A stretch of DNA of 64,000 nt from positions 186,001-250,000 of the forward strand of contig NZ_RSEC01000061.1 in assembly GCF_003937945.1 (NCBI RefSeq), in the 5' to 3' direction. A program made the translations under genes and the position numbers. This document shows positions 23,972 through 33,115 of this stretch, piece after piece. How positions within the stretch are numbered: the first letter of the stretch is position 1; every line of letters starts with the position of its first letter. The notes below the pieces were generated by a model. The model was not told the origin of the DNA, did not search any database, and saw only the letters and a list, made by a program, of their open reading frames with translations. This DNA is from Amycolatopsis eburnea (GTDB lineage: Bacteria; Actinomycetota; Actinomycetes; Mycobacteriales; Pseudonocardiaceae).

Positions 23972-24949
23972 TCAGCCGTACGCCTGGCGGACGTGCACCC
24001 GCCGGTACGCCGACGGCGGGGTGTCGAAGTGGTCGAGGAACGCCTGCCGCAGCGTTTCCGTCGAGCCGAAGCCGCAGCGGCGGGCGATCGTGGCCAGCGG
24101 GAGGTCCGTGCCGGACAGCAGGCGGGCCGCCTGCTCGGTGCGGATCGTGCGGACGTACCGGCCCGGCGTGGTGCCGAGGTGCGCGTCGAACAGCCGGGTC
24201 AGCTGGCGGGTGCTGATGCCCGCGCGGGCCGCGAGCGCCGGCGTGCCCAGGTCTTCGTCGAGGTGCTCGGCGATGTACGCGGTGAGGTCGCGGACCTCGC
24301 GGTGCTCCGGCGGGGGACCGGACAGGAACAGGCTCACCTGGGCCTGGTTCCCGGGCCGCTGCAGGTACGTGACCAGCGCGCGGGCCGCCTCGCGGGCGAG
24401 CGTCGGGCCGTGGTCGGCCTCCACCAGCGACAGCGTCAGGTCGAGCCCGCTCGTCACGCCCGCCGCCGTGTAGACGTTGCCGTGGCGGACGTACAGCGGC
24501 ACCGGGTCCACCGTCACCGCCGGGTATTCCCGGGCGAGCTTGGCCGCGTAGCGCCAGTGGGTGGTCGCGCGGCGGCCGTTGAGCAGGCCGGCCGCGGCGA
24601 GCACCTCGGCGCCCGTGCAGACCGACGCGACCCGGCGGCTGGTGCGCGCGAGCCGCCGGACGTGGGCGAGGACGCGCTCGTCGGCCGCCGCGGCCGGGCT
24701 GCCCCAGCCGCCCGCGACGACCAGCGTGTCGAGGTCGCCCGCCACCTGGTCGAGCCGCAGGTGCGGCTGCAGCACGAGCCCGGCGCAGGTGCGGATGCCG
24801 TGCCCGTCGACCGAGGCCAGCTGGAGCTCGTACGGCGGCCGCGCGCCAAGCCGGTTCGCCGCGTCGAACACGTCGGCGGGACACGCGATGTCCAGCAGCT
24901 CGGCGTCGGCGTACCCGACGATCACGACCCGTCTGGGTGACCCTGGCAT
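23972..24949 (-). CDS. GlxA-like AraC family transcriptional regulator
   Basis: A 325-residue regulator: an N-terminal DJ-1/PfpI-type glutamine-amidotransferase fold (VVIVGYADAELLDIACPADVF, VASVCTGAEVLAAAGLL with the nucleophile-elbow cysteine) and a C-terminal AraC DNA-binding domain with two helix-turn-helix motifs (GTPALAARAGISTRQLTRLF and PLATIARRCGFGSTETLRQAF). This is the GlxA/FtrA arrangement. It faces a DJ-1/PfpI enzyme gene across 99 bp, so it probably controls that gene. Confidence 0.9.
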   Translation of the reverse strand: MPGSPRRVVIVGYADAELLDIACPADVFDAANRLGARPPYELQLASVDGHGIRTCAGLVLQPHLRLDQVAGDLDTLVVAGGWGSPAAAADERVLAHVRRLARTSRRVASVCTGAEVLAAAGLLNGRRATTHWRYAAKLAREYPAVTVDPVPLYVRHGNVYTAAGVTSGLDLTLSLVEADHGPTLAREAARALVTYLQRPGNQAQVSLFLSGPPPEHREVRDLTAYIAEHLDEDLGTPALAARAGISTRQLTRLFDAHLGTTPGRYVRTIRTEQAARLLSGTDLPLATIARRCGFGSTETLRQAFLDHFDTPPSAYRRVHVRQAYG

Positions 24950-25048
24950 GATCGAACGCTAGCAGCCGGACCCGGCGCTCGGACGCGGTTCGCAGGAATC
25001 CGGACATCGGCGGCCCGCCCGCCGTCCCGGCCCGCCATGGTCGGGGGC

Positions 25049-25753
25049 ATGACCGATGAGCAGAAGACCCTCGCCTTCGTCGTTTACCCCGGGCTGACGC
25101 CGCTCGACCTGGTGGGCCCGCTCCAGGTGCTCAGCGCGCTCGCGCAGATGGATCCCGGCTACCGGACCGTCGTCGTCGGCGCGAGCACGGACACCGTCGG
25201 CACGGACACGCCGCTGCGGGTCGCCCCGAGCCACACCTTCGAAGAGGTCCCGGCGCCGTACGCGGTGCTCGTCCCCGGTGGCACCGTGCCGACGCTGCGC
25301 GCGATGGCCGACGAGCGCCTCCTCGCCTGGCTGCGCACCGCGGCCGAAAGTGCGCAGCTGATGACGTCGGTCTGCACCGGCTCGCTGATCCTCGGCGCGG
25401 CGGGCCTCCTCGAAGGCAAGCAGGCGACGACGCACTGGATGCTCCGCGACGTCCTCGCCGGGCTGGGGGCCACGCCGGTCGCGCGCCGGTGGGTCGAGGA
25501 CGGCTCCGTGATCACCGCCGCCGGGGTGTCCGCGGGCATCGACCTGGCGCTGCACCTGGTGGAACGGCTGGCCGGGCGGCAGGTCGCGACGAACGTCCAG
25601 TTCGCCATCGAGTACGACCCCGAGCCGCCGCAGGGCGCGCTGGACTGGGCGAACCAGCCGTACGGCGACCTCAAGCCGTTGCGGGAACACACCCTGCGCC
25701 AGGGGCTGGCCGAGCACCCCGAACTGCTGGGGCGGCTGCTCGCGCACACCTGA
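25049..25753 (+). CDS. DJ-1/PfpI family protein (isonitrile hydratase-like)
   Basis: A 234-residue single-domain DJ-1/PfpI protein. The segment LAFVVYPGLTPLDLVGPLQVL and the nucleophile elbow MTSVCTGSLILGAAGLLEGKQATTHW are very like isonitrile hydratase of Pseudomonas and similar enzymes; the conserved cysteine is present. The ATG at 25049 was chosen over 25037 on family start position. It is divergent from the GlxA-like regulator, which has the same N-terminal fold, suggesting common ancestry. Confidence 0.85.
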   Translation: MTDEQKTLAFVVYPGLTPLDLVGPLQVLSALAQMDPGYRTVVVGASTDTVGTDTPLRVAPSHTFEEVPAPYAVLVPGGTVPTLRAMADERLLAWLRTAAESAQLMTSVCTGSLILGAAGLLEGKQATTHWMLRDVLAGLGATPVARRWVEDGSVITAAGVSAGIDLALHLVERLAGRQVATNVQFAIEYDPEPPQGALDWANQPYGDLKPLREHTLRQGLAEHPELLGRLLAHT

Positions 25754-25856
25754 CCGACGTCGTCGGCCATCCGGGTGATCGGGGGACGCGCCGCGCGCCC
25801 GGCGGTTAGATTCAGCTCGCTCGATCAGGTGATCTCGCGGGTGGGGTGTTGTAGCC

Positions 25857-28805
25857 GTGCGATTCCAGGTGCTCGGCCCGATGACGGCCTCCGTCCCGCT
25901 GCCCTCGGCTTCGCAGCCGCGGCGGCTGCTCGCCGTCCTGCTCGCCCGCGCCGGCCAGTACGTCGGCCGCGACACGCTGGTCGACGAGCTGTGGCCGGAC
26001 GGCGCGCCGTCGAGCGCCGCGGCGATCGTGCAGGTCACCGTGTCGAAGCTGCGCAAGACGCTCTCACCCGGCCTCGGTGCCGCCGAGGCCGGGCAGCGGC
26101 TGCGGTCCGGGCCGCGGGGGTACGCGCTGGCGGTCGAGCCGGGCGAGCTGGACGCGGACGAGTTCCTGACGTGGCTGTCGGCGGGCGCCGACGACCGCGC
26201 CCAGCGCCGGCACGCCCTCGAACGCGCGCTGGCCTGCTGGCGGGGCGACGCGTTCGCCGACGTCGCCGGCGGGCCGCTGCTGGAGGCGCACAAGCTGTGG
26301 CTGGAGGACCGGCGCTCGGCGGCGCTGCTGCAGCTGGTCGAACTGGAGCTGGCCGACGGCGACGGCCGGTCGGTGGTCGAGCGGCTCGGCCCGGTGGTCG
26401 CGGCCCGCCCCGCCGACGAGCGCTTCGCCGCCCGGCTCGCGGCCGCGCTCGGCGCGGTCGGCCGCCGCGAATCGGCGCTGGAGGTGCTCCGCCGGACCCG
26501 GCGCGCGCTCTGGGAAGAGGCGGGCGTGTGGCCGGGCGCGGACCTCGTCGCGGTGTACCGCCGGATCGCCGGCACCGAGTGGACGACGCCGGGCCCGCCC
26601 GCCCAGCTCCCGCCGGCCGTGCCCGACCTCACCGGCCGCGCGGCCGAACTCGCCGTCGTCACGCGTGCGCTCCGGGGCCCGGCACCGGTGGTGCTGCACG
26701 GCGCCGCCGGGGCCGGGAAGTCCGCGCTCGCCGTGCAGGCCGCGTGGCGCGTCCGCCGCCGTTTCCCCGACGGCCAGCTGACGGCGTCGCTGCGCGGCCC
26801 GGACGGCACGCCCGCCGAACCCGCGGCCGTGCTGGCCGGATTCCTGCGCGCGCTCGGCGCGACTCCGGCCGAACTGGCCGACCGCGCGGGCCTGCCGGGT
26901 CTCTGGCGCGGCTACACCGCCGACCGGCGGCTGCTGGTGCTGCTGGAGGACGCGGCGTCCGAAGCCCAGGTGCGGGCGCTGCTCCCGAGCGGCCCCGGCT
27001 GCGCCACGCTGGTCACCACCCGCCGCGAACTGCCCGGCCTCTGCGGCGCGCACCCGGTCCCGGTGCCCGATCTGTCCACAGAGGACGCTCTGGCGCTGCT
27101 CGCCGCTATCGTGGGCGAACCCCGGGTGCGCGCGGAACCCGAAGCGGCGCAACGGCTTCTCGGCCGGTGCGGCGGGCTCGCACTGGCCGTCCGGATCGCC
27201 GGCGTGCGGCTCGCGGCCCGGCCGGGCTTGCGGATCGCCGAACTCGCGGCCCGCCTGTCCGACGGCCGGCGGCGCCTCGACGAGCTGACGGCGGGGGACC
27301 TGAGCGTCCGGGCCGCGGTGACGTCGGCGCTGCGCGAGCGACCGGCGGCCGACGTCGCGTTGCTGAGGCTGCTCACGGCGTTCGAGGGCGCGGTCCCGGA
27401 CTGGTCGGCGGCGGCACTGCTCGGCCGCCCGGCGGCGGACGCCCGCGACCGGCTCGACGCGCTGGCCGCCGCGCACTTGCTGGAGCCGGCCGGGACGGTC
27501 CCGCCGTTCGTGCGGCTGGTACTGGCCGAAGGCACGCCGGGGGAGGTGGACCCGGCCGCACTGCGGCGGGCGTGCGAGGCCGCGCTGGTGCTCGCGAGGC
27601 ACGCACTCGGACGCCCGGCTCCAGCGACGGCCAGGCCGGACCCGGCCGTGCTGCGCCGGATCGCGGCGGACCCCGTCGCCTGGGCGGCCGCCGAAACCGG
27701 GCACCTCGCGGCCGCCGTGCGGCTGGCCGGTTCACGCGGCTGGCACGAGCTGACCGAGCAGCTCGCCGACGCCTGCACCGCGCTCGCCGGCACGCCGTGG
27801 CTCGGGCACGCGGCCCGCGCGGTCACCGTCGCCGGGCTGGCCGCGGCGCGGCGGCGTCGTGATCCGCACGCGGAGGCCGGGAAGCTCTACGACCTCGGCG
27901 CCGTGCACTGGCAGCACGGGCGCGCGCGGCAGGCGCGGAACTACTTCGTCATGGCCGAGCACCGCTTCCGGGTCCTGGACGATCCACGCGGCACCGGGAC
28001 GGCGCTGGCCGCGCTCGCCGACGTCCACCTCGACGGCGGTGATCCGCACGCCGCCGAAGCCGAGCTGCGGGAAGCCCTCGAGCTGCTACGAGCCTGCGGG
28101 GACCGGCGGGGGCAGGCGGCCGCGGCGGCGCAGCTGGGCTCGCTGGCCGAGGACGTCGGGGACGTGCGGCGCGCGGTCGAGAGCTTCGAAGTGAGCATGC
28201 TGCTCGCCCGCGAATGCGACGACGGCCGCTGGCACGACCAGGCCGCGAAGCGCTACGCCGACGTCCTGCGCCGCCACGGCGGGTGCGACCAGGCGGCGGA
28301 CCTGCTCACCGGCGCGCTCGGCGGCGCCGTCCGGACGCGGGAGCGGCACTGGGAGGCGCACGTCCTGCGCAGCCTCGGCGACCTGCACACCGATGCCGGG
28401 GAACTCGCCGACGGGCAGCGCTGCCTGACGCGGTCGCTGGCGCTGTTCGACCAGATCGGGCACCGGCACGCCGCCGCCTACACCCACCGCAGCCTGGCCG
28501 AAGCCCGCCGCCGCGCGGGTGATCCGGCGGGCGCGCGGCGGCACCTGCTCGCCGCCATGGGCGTGTTCCGGGAGCTGCACGACCGCCGCGGCGCCGGGTA
28601 CGCCCTGCTCAGCCTGGGCCGGACGCACGCGGCCGAGAACGCCGCGGCCGAGGCGGTGCGGTGCCTGCGCGGCTCGGCCGGGCTGTTCCGCGAGCTCGGG
28701 TTCCCGCTTTGGGAACTGCGCGCGCTGGGGGAGCTGGCCGCCGTGACCGGTGAATCCCCGGCGCGCGACCGCAGCCGTGAACTCTTGACGAAGATCAGGA
28801 CCTGA
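25857..28805 (+). CDS. AfsR/SARP-type regulator with BTAD, NB-ARC and TPR domains
   Basis: A 982-residue regulator. Residues 1-95 form an OmpR-like winged helix (FQVLGPMTASVPLPSASQPR ... DTLVDELWPDG ... VQVTVSKLRKTL), then the BTAD all-helical domain (ELDADEFLTWL to ADLVAVYRRI), an NB-ARC ATPase with Walker A HGAAGAGKSAL (about residues 281-290) and a Walker B-like LLVLLEDAA, and a C-terminal array of TPRs (DLGAVHWQHGRARQARNYF onward). This is the AfsR-type activator architecture. A TAGATT -10-like element lies 45 bp upstream. The next gene, a secreted peptidase, is a possible target. Confidence 0.92.
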   Translation: MRFQVLGPMTASVPLPSASQPRRLLAVLLARAGQYVGRDTLVDELWPDGAPSSAAAIVQVTVSKLRKTLSPGLGAAEAGQRLRSGPRGYALAVEPGELDADEFLTWLSAGADDRAQRRHALERALACWRGDAFADVAGGPLLEAHKLWLEDRRSAALLQLVELELADGDGRSVVERLGPVVAARPADERFAARLAAALGAVGRRESALEVLRRTRRALWEEAGVWPGADLVAVYRRIAGTEWTTPGPPAQLPPAVPDLTGRAAELAVVTRALRGPAPVVLHGAAGAGKSALAVQAAWRVRRRFPDGQLTASLRGPDGTPAEPAAVLAGFLRALGATPAELADRAGLPGLWRGYTADRRLLVLLEDAASEAQVRALLPSGPGCATLVTTRRELPGLCGAHPVPVPDLSTEDALALLAAIVGEPRVRAEPEAAQRLLGRCGGLALAVRIAGVRLAARPGLRIAELAARLSDGRRRLDELTAGDLSVRAAVTSALRERPAADVALLRLLTAFEGAVPDWSAAALLGRPAADARDRLDALAAAHLLEPAGTVPPFVRLVLAEGTPGEVDPAALRRACEAALVLARHALGRPAPATARPDPAVLRRIAADPVAWAAAETGHLAAAVRLAGSRGWHELTEQLADACTALAGTPWLGHAARAVTVAGLAAARRRRDPHAEAGKLYDLGAVHWQHGRARQARNYFVMAEHRFRVLDDPRGTGTALAALADVHLDGGDPHAAEAELREALELLRACGDRRGQAAAAAQLGSLAEDVGDVRRAVESFEVSMLLARECDDGRWHDQAAKRYADVLRRHGGCDQAADLLTGALGGAVRTRERHWEAHVLRSLGDLHTDAGELADGQRCLTRSLALFDQIGHRHAAAYTHRSLAEARRRAGDPAGARRHLLAAMGVFRELHDRRGAGYALLSLGRTHAAENAAAEAVRCLRGSAGLFRELGFPLWELRALGELAAVTGESPARDRSRELLTKIRT

Positions 28806-28905
28806 CGGCCTCGTGCCCCGATCCGCGGCGGCGGTGTTTGGCGAAGTTATGGCCGCCCCCATTTGGCTGCCGCCGTTCGGATCGTCGCACGAGAAGGAGC
28901 AAGGC

Positions 28906-29415
28906 ATGCCGGGACAACGGATTCTGGCGCGGGCGGCGCTGGGGCTGGTCGCTTCGGCGGCGACGGTGGTGTTCGCGACCATCGGCACCGCGTCGGCGAG
29001 CGTCGAGGTCACCAAGCTCACGCAGTCGCAGGCGGCGTCGCAGCTGTCCGCGGCCGGGGTGACGCACTCGTCCAGCGGCGGCTGCACGGACCGCTACAAC
29101 TCGACGTGCACGTCGTACGAGCAGATCAACCAGAGCACGGTCAGCGGCGTCATCACGCTCAAGCGCGCGAGCGGCTGCGCGATCAACATCACCGGGGGCA
29201 CCGAGACCGGGCACGCGTCCGGCACCTACAGCCACTGGAACGGCTACAAGGTCGACATCTCGCACAACAGCTGCATCGACTCCTACATCAAGAACAGCTT
29301 CAGCTACATCGGCCTGCGCGGCGACGGCTACCCGCAGTGGAAAGCCGGGTCCGGCAACCTCTACTGCGACGAAGGCAGCCACTGGGACATCACGTACTAC
29401 ACCTGCGGCTGCTGA
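28906..29415 (+). CDS. Secreted M15-like (D-Ala-D-Ala carboxypeptidase-type) protein
   Basis: A 169-residue exported protein with a Sec signal peptide (ALGLVASAATVVFATIGTASA, cleavage before SVEV). The mature part contains GTYSHWNGYKVDIS, fitting the M15 SxHxxGxxxD zinc motif, and GSHWDITY, fitting the third zinc ligand. Six cysteines (including CTDRYNSTC and CGC at the end) suggest disulfides. It could hydrolyse peptidoglycan cross-links outside the cell; the small size leaves open a non-catalytic role. GAAGGAG precedes the ATG at 28906. A perfect terminator hairpin follows. Confidence 0.75.
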   Translation: MPGQRILARAALGLVASAATVVFATIGTASASVEVTKLTQSQAASQLSAAGVTHSSSGGCTDRYNSTCTSYEQINQSTVSGVITLKRASGCAINITGGTETGHASGTYSHWNGYKVDISHNSCIDSYIKNSFSYIGLRGDGYPQWKAGSGNLYCDEGSHWDITYYTCGC

Positions 29416-29419
29416 CATC

Positions 29420-29459
29420 CCGGGGCCTGTCCGTTCCGAGGGCGGCGGACAGGCCCCGG
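29420..29459 (+). terminator. 14-bp perfect hairpin terminator
   Basis: CCGGGGCCTGTCCG (29420-29433) and CGGACAGGCCCCGG (29446-29459) are exact inverted repeats around a 12-base loop, beginning five bases after the peptidase stop codon. A second, smaller stem (ACCGGCCG-CGA-CGGCCGGGT) follows. No U tract, as is common in high-GC actinomycetes. Confidence 0.75.
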
Positions 29460-29505
29460 TTACCGGCCGCGACGGCCGGGTACCCGCGTGGGCGGAGGTG
29501 AGGAG

Positions 29506-29886
29506 ATGACTTCGCACAGCACCCCGGCTCCCCGCCCGCGCACCGCGCTGATCGGCGCGGCGGCGGGCTTCGTCCTGCTGGCCGGGCTCTACCTGGTGCT
29601 GGCCCCGTGGATCGCCGGCTTCGGCGGCGCGGGCGTGCTCGCGCTGAGCGACACCCTGGTCGGCCTGGTCCTGATCGCGCTGGCCATCGCCCGCACGGCC
29701 ACCCGGCGGCTCGCCCTGATCGGCTGGGTCGTCCCGGTACTGGGCGCGTGGGCCGCGGTTTCGCCGTGGCTGCTCCGCCACGGCGGCGAAACCCCGCCCT
29801 CGACGGCTGCCCTGATCGGCAACGTCGTGGCGGGCGCCGTGGTCGTCGTCGCGGGGGTGGCGCTGGCCCGGCGGGTCAGTTCCTGA
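29506..29886 (+). CDS. SPW repeat membrane protein
   Basis: A 126-residue protein with four membrane helices in two similar halves. Each half carries the Ser/Ala-Pro-Trp element of SPW repeats (LVLAPWIAGF and AAVSPWLL). Function of the family is unknown. GGAGGTGAGG precedes the ATG at 29506. The last 11 bases overlap the convergent phosphoesterase gene. Confidence 0.8.
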   Translation: MTSHSTPAPRPRTALIGAAAGFVLLAGLYLVLAPWIAGFGGAGVLALSDTLVGLVLIALAIARTATRRLALIGWVVPVLGAWAAVSPWLLRHGGETPPSTAALIGNVVAGAVVVVAGVALARRVSS

Positions 29887-30943
29887 TCAGCAGCCAGTCG
29901 CCCGAGGCGTCGCCGGGCCGGTACGGGCTGTCGGCCCGTTTCGCGACCACGCCGGGCAGGCCGTGCTGCCGGCTGGCCCCGGCGACGGCCTCGCCGCCAC
30001 CGGTGTAGTAGCGCGGCACCTGCCAGTGCCGGTCTTCGACGGCCAGGCCGTCGAGCAGCTCACGGCGTTTGGTGTACGGCAGGTCCAGGGTCGGGTGGCC
30101 GTCGAGGTGCAGGACGTCGGCGGCGAAGTAGAAGACCGGGCAGTGCGCCTTGAGCCGCTTGGCGGCGGCGCCGTCGGCCTTGCGGCGTTCTTCGAGCCCG
30201 TCCGGGTACGGCTTGCCGTCCTTGATCACGACGACTTCGCCGTCCAGCAGCACTTCGGTCGACCCGAGGTCTTCGCCGAGCTTGTGCAGCTCGGGGTACC
30301 GCCCGGTGACGTCGGCGCCGGTCCCGTCGTGCGCGGTGACCCGGCCGCCGCAGACCAGCAGCATCGTCCGCAGGCCACCCCAGGCGAATTCGTAGGCCCA
30401 CGCGTCGTCGTCGGCGGGCAGCTCGCCGGGCACGGCCGTCATCGGCTCGAGGAACTCGGGCGCGTCTTCGTGGCCCGGCTCGGCGGGGTCGAGGCGCCGC
30501 AGCGTCCAGTCGCGGTCGTCCTCGTCGTGCCGGTTGAGGAACAGGTACTTGCCACGCGCGCGGCCGCCGTGGAAGACGACCTCGACCTTGTGGTCGTTCC
30601 AGTGCAGGGTTTCGTAGGTCCCGGTGTCCCACACGGTCATCCGGCCGCCGCCGTACTCGCCGGCCGGGATCTCGCCTTCGAAGGTGAGGTACTCCATGGG
30701 GTGGTCTTCGGTGTGCACGGCGAGCCGGGGAACGCCGGGGGAGAGCGGCAGGCCCTTGGGCACGGCCCACGAGACGAGCACGCCGTCGCGCTCCAGCCGG
30801 AAGTCCCAGTGCAGGCGGCTGGCGTGGTGCTCCTGGATGACGAAGAGGTCGTCGCCCCCGGGCTCGGGCGGGCCGTCCGGCCAGGGTTCGGGGGTGCGGT
30901 CCTTGCCGCGTTTGCCGCGGTATTCGTCGAGTCTGTCGGCCAT
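29876..30943 (-). CDS. LigD-like 3'-phosphoesterase fused to a degenerate ligase adenylation domain
   Basis: A 355-residue protein. Residues 1-170 are a LigD-type 3'-phosphoesterase domain (FVIQEHHASRLHWDFRLERDG, HTEDHPMEYLTFEGEIPAGEYGGG), which trims 3' ends before end joining; its metal-binding His/Asp residues are visible. Residues 180-355 resemble an ATP-dependent ligase nucleotidyltransferase domain (LLDGEVVV, GVVAKRADSPYRPG), but motif I, normally KxDG, reads EFAWGGLR: the nucleophilic lysine and the following acidic residue are lost. There is no OB-fold. The second half is probably non-catalytic. A Ku gene lies 9 kb away. Confidence 0.85.
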   Translation of the reverse strand: MADRLDEYRGKRGKDRTPEPWPDGPPEPGGDDLFVIQEHHASRLHWDFRLERDGVLVSWAVPKGLPLSPGVPRLAVHTEDHPMEYLTFEGEIPAGEYGGGRMTVWDTGTYETLHWNDHKVEVVFHGGRARGKYLFLNRHDEDDRDWTLRRLDPAEPGHEDAPEFLEPMTAVPGELPADDDAWAYEFAWGGLRTMLLVCGGRVTAHDGTGADVTGRYPELHKLGEDLGSTEVLLDGEVVVIKDGKPYPDGLEERRKADGAAAKRLKAHCPVFYFAADVLHLDGHPTLDLPYTKRRELLDGLAVEDRHWQVPRYYTGGGEAVAGASRQHGLPGVVAKRADSPYRPGDASGDWLLIRN

Positions 30944-31105
30944 GGCCGCCCCGGTACCCCTTCCGCTGGAAGAACTTCCAGGGTACCGGGCGGCGCGGCC
31001 CGGACGTCGTGAACGGGTCTTTCATGGCGTCCGGCGAGGTGAACGACCCTTTCATGACATGCGTGCGGGGCCGCCCGGTGTCGGCGCCGGGCAGGCCCCG
31101 CACGC

Positions 31106-33115
31106 TCAGTCCGTCTCGGCCATCGCCTCCGCGAACTGGGCCGCGTACAGCCGCGCATAAGCCCCACCGCTGCCCAGCAGCGTCTCGTGGTCGCCCTGCT
31201 CGACGATCTGCCCGTGCTCCATCACCAGGATCACGTCGGCGTCGCGGATCGTCGACAACCGGTGCGCGATCACGAAGCTCGTCCGGCCGCTGCGCAGGGA
31301 GTTCATCGCCCGCTGGATGAGCACCTCGGTGCGGGTGTCGACCGAGCTCGTCGCCTCGTCCAGGATCAGGATCACCGGCTTGGCCAGGAACGCCCGCGCC
31401 ACCGTGATCAGCTGCTTCTCGCCCGCGCTGACCGTGCCGCCTTCGTCGTCCAGCACCGTGTCGTAGCCGTCCGGCAGCGTCCGGACGAAGCGGTCGACGT
31501 GCGTCGCCTTCGCGGCTTCGACGATCTCCTCGTGCGTCGGGTTGTCCGCGCCGTAGGCGATGTTCTCCGCGATCGTGCCGCCGAACAGCCACGCGTCCTG
31601 CAGCACCATGCCGGTCTGGTCGCGCAGTTCCTCGCGGTTCATCTTCGCGATGTCGACGCCGTCGAGCGTGATCCGGCCGCTGTCCAGCTCGTAGAAGCGC
31701 ATGAGCAGGTTGACCAGCGTCGTCTTGCCCGCGCCCGTCGGGCCGACGATCGCCACCGTCTGGCCGGGTTCCACGGTCAGCGACAAGCCCTCGATCAGCG
31801 GCTTGTCCGGCAGGTAGCGGAAGGACACGTCCTGGAACTCGACGCGCCCGCGCACCGGGGAGGGCCGCTCCGGCGAAGCGGGCTCCGGGCCCTGCTCCTC
31901 CGCGTCGAGGAGCGCGAACACCCGCTCGGCCGAGGCCACGCCGGACTGCAGCAGGTTCGCCATGCTCGCGATCTGCGTCACCGGCTGGCTGAACTGGCGG
32001 GAGTACTGGATGAACGCCTGCACCTCGCCGAGCGTCAGGCTGCCCGACGCCACGCGCAGCGCGCCGATCACCGCCACCAGCACGTAGCTCAGGTTGCCGA
32101 TGAACATCATCGCCGGCTGGATCATGCCGGAGATGAACTGCGCCTTGAAGCTCGCCTGGTACAGGGTTTCGTTCTGCTTGTCGAAGATCGCCGCGGCCTC
32201 CTCGCGGCGGCCGAACACCTTGACCAGCGAGTGGCCGGTGTACATCTCCTCGACGTGCGCGTTGAGCTTCCCGGTCGTCGACCACTGCTTGATGAAGTTC
32301 GGCTGCGCCCGCTTGCCGATCTTCGCCGCCACGACGGCCGACAGCGGCACCGTGAGCAGCGCGATCAGCGCCAGCAGCGGCGAGATCAGGAACATCATGA
32401 TCAGCACGCCGATCACCGTCAGCAGCGACGAGACGATCTGCGACAGCGTCTGCTGCAGCGACATCGCCAGGTTGTCGATGTCGTTGGTGACGCGGGAAAG
32501 CACCTCGCCGCGCGGCTGGCGGTCGAAGTACTTCAGCGGCAGCCGCGCGAACTTGGCCTCGACCTCTTCGCGCAGCCGGTACACCGCCTGCTGCACCAGC
32601 GTCGTCGTCAGCCGGGCCTGGATCAGCCCGAAGAACGACGAGATCACGAACAGCGCCAGCACGATGAGCAGGATCTGCCCGACTTTGTCGAAGTCGATGC
32701 CGGCGCCGGGCACGAGGTCGACGCGGCTGTAGATGTCGGCCAGCGTGCCGTCGCCGCGGGCGCGCAGCCCGGCGACGATCTGCTCCTTGGTGACGCCCGG
32801 CGGCACCTGCTTGCCGAGCACGCCGGCGAGGATCGCGTCGGTGGCCTGGCCGAGGATCTTCGGGCCGATCACGGTGAGCGTGACGCTGGCCGCGCCGAGC
32901 ACGAGCACGCCGATGAGCGCGACCCGCTGCGGGCGCAGCAGCCGCAGCAGCCGCTTCAGCGAACCCTTGAAGTCGAGCGCCTTCTCCGGCGGGGCACCGC
33001 CGGCCATCCAGCGGCCGGGCCCGGCCGTCGCGGCGCCGGTGTTCTTGTGCCGCTGCGCGGTCGGCCGTTCCCCGGCGTCGGTGACGGCGGCTTTGGGCGA
33101 TTCCGTGGTACTCAC
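31106..33115 (-). CDS. ABC exporter subunit, fused membrane and ATPase domains (second gene)
   Basis: A 669-residue type IV exporter half. After a 45-residue polar N-terminus come six membrane helices (VALIGVLVLGAASVTLTVIG first) and an ATPase with Walker A GPTGAGKTTL, signature TVSAGEKQLITVARA, Walker B PVILILDEATSS and the H-loop IAHRLSTI. The signature is TVSAG rather than LSGGQ; the partner has VSGGQRQ. The GTG start overlaps the partner stop as GTGA with GGAGG upstream. The two proteins probably form a heterodimeric drug or lipid exporter. Confidence 0.92.
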   Translation of the reverse strand: MSTTESPKAAVTDAGERPTAQRHKNTGAATAGPGRWMAGGAPPEKALDFKGSLKRLLRLLRPQRVALIGVLVLGAASVTLTVIGPKILGQATDAILAGVLGKQVPPGVTKEQIVAGLRARGDGTLADIYSRVDLVPGAGIDFDKVGQILLIVLALFVISSFFGLIQARLTTTLVQQAVYRLREEVEAKFARLPLKYFDRQPRGEVLSRVTNDIDNLAMSLQQTLSQIVSSLLTVIGVLIMMFLISPLLALIALLTVPLSAVVAAKIGKRAQPNFIKQWSTTGKLNAHVEEMYTGHSLVKVFGRREEAAAIFDKQNETLYQASFKAQFISGMIQPAMMFIGNLSYVLVAVIGALRVASGSLTLGEVQAFIQYSRQFSQPVTQIASMANLLQSGVASAERVFALLDAEEQGPEPASPERPSPVRGRVEFQDVSFRYLPDKPLIEGLSLTVEPGQTVAIVGPTGAGKTTLVNLLMRFYELDSGRITLDGVDIAKMNREELRDQTGMVLQDAWLFGGTIAENIAYGADNPTHEEIVEAAKATHVDRFVRTLPDGYDTVLDDEGGTVSAGEKQLITVARAFLAKPVILILDEATSSVDTRTEVLIQRAMNSLRSGRTSFVIAHRLSTIRDADVILVMEHGQIVEQGDHETLLGSGGAYARLYAAQFAEAMAETD

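Noticed and set aside
28837..28867. Two TTTGGC elements 25 bp apart upstream of the secreted peptidase, as SARP-type direct repeats
   Set aside because: Only two short copies with a spacing unlike the usual 11- or 22-bp SARP repeats; not strong enough.
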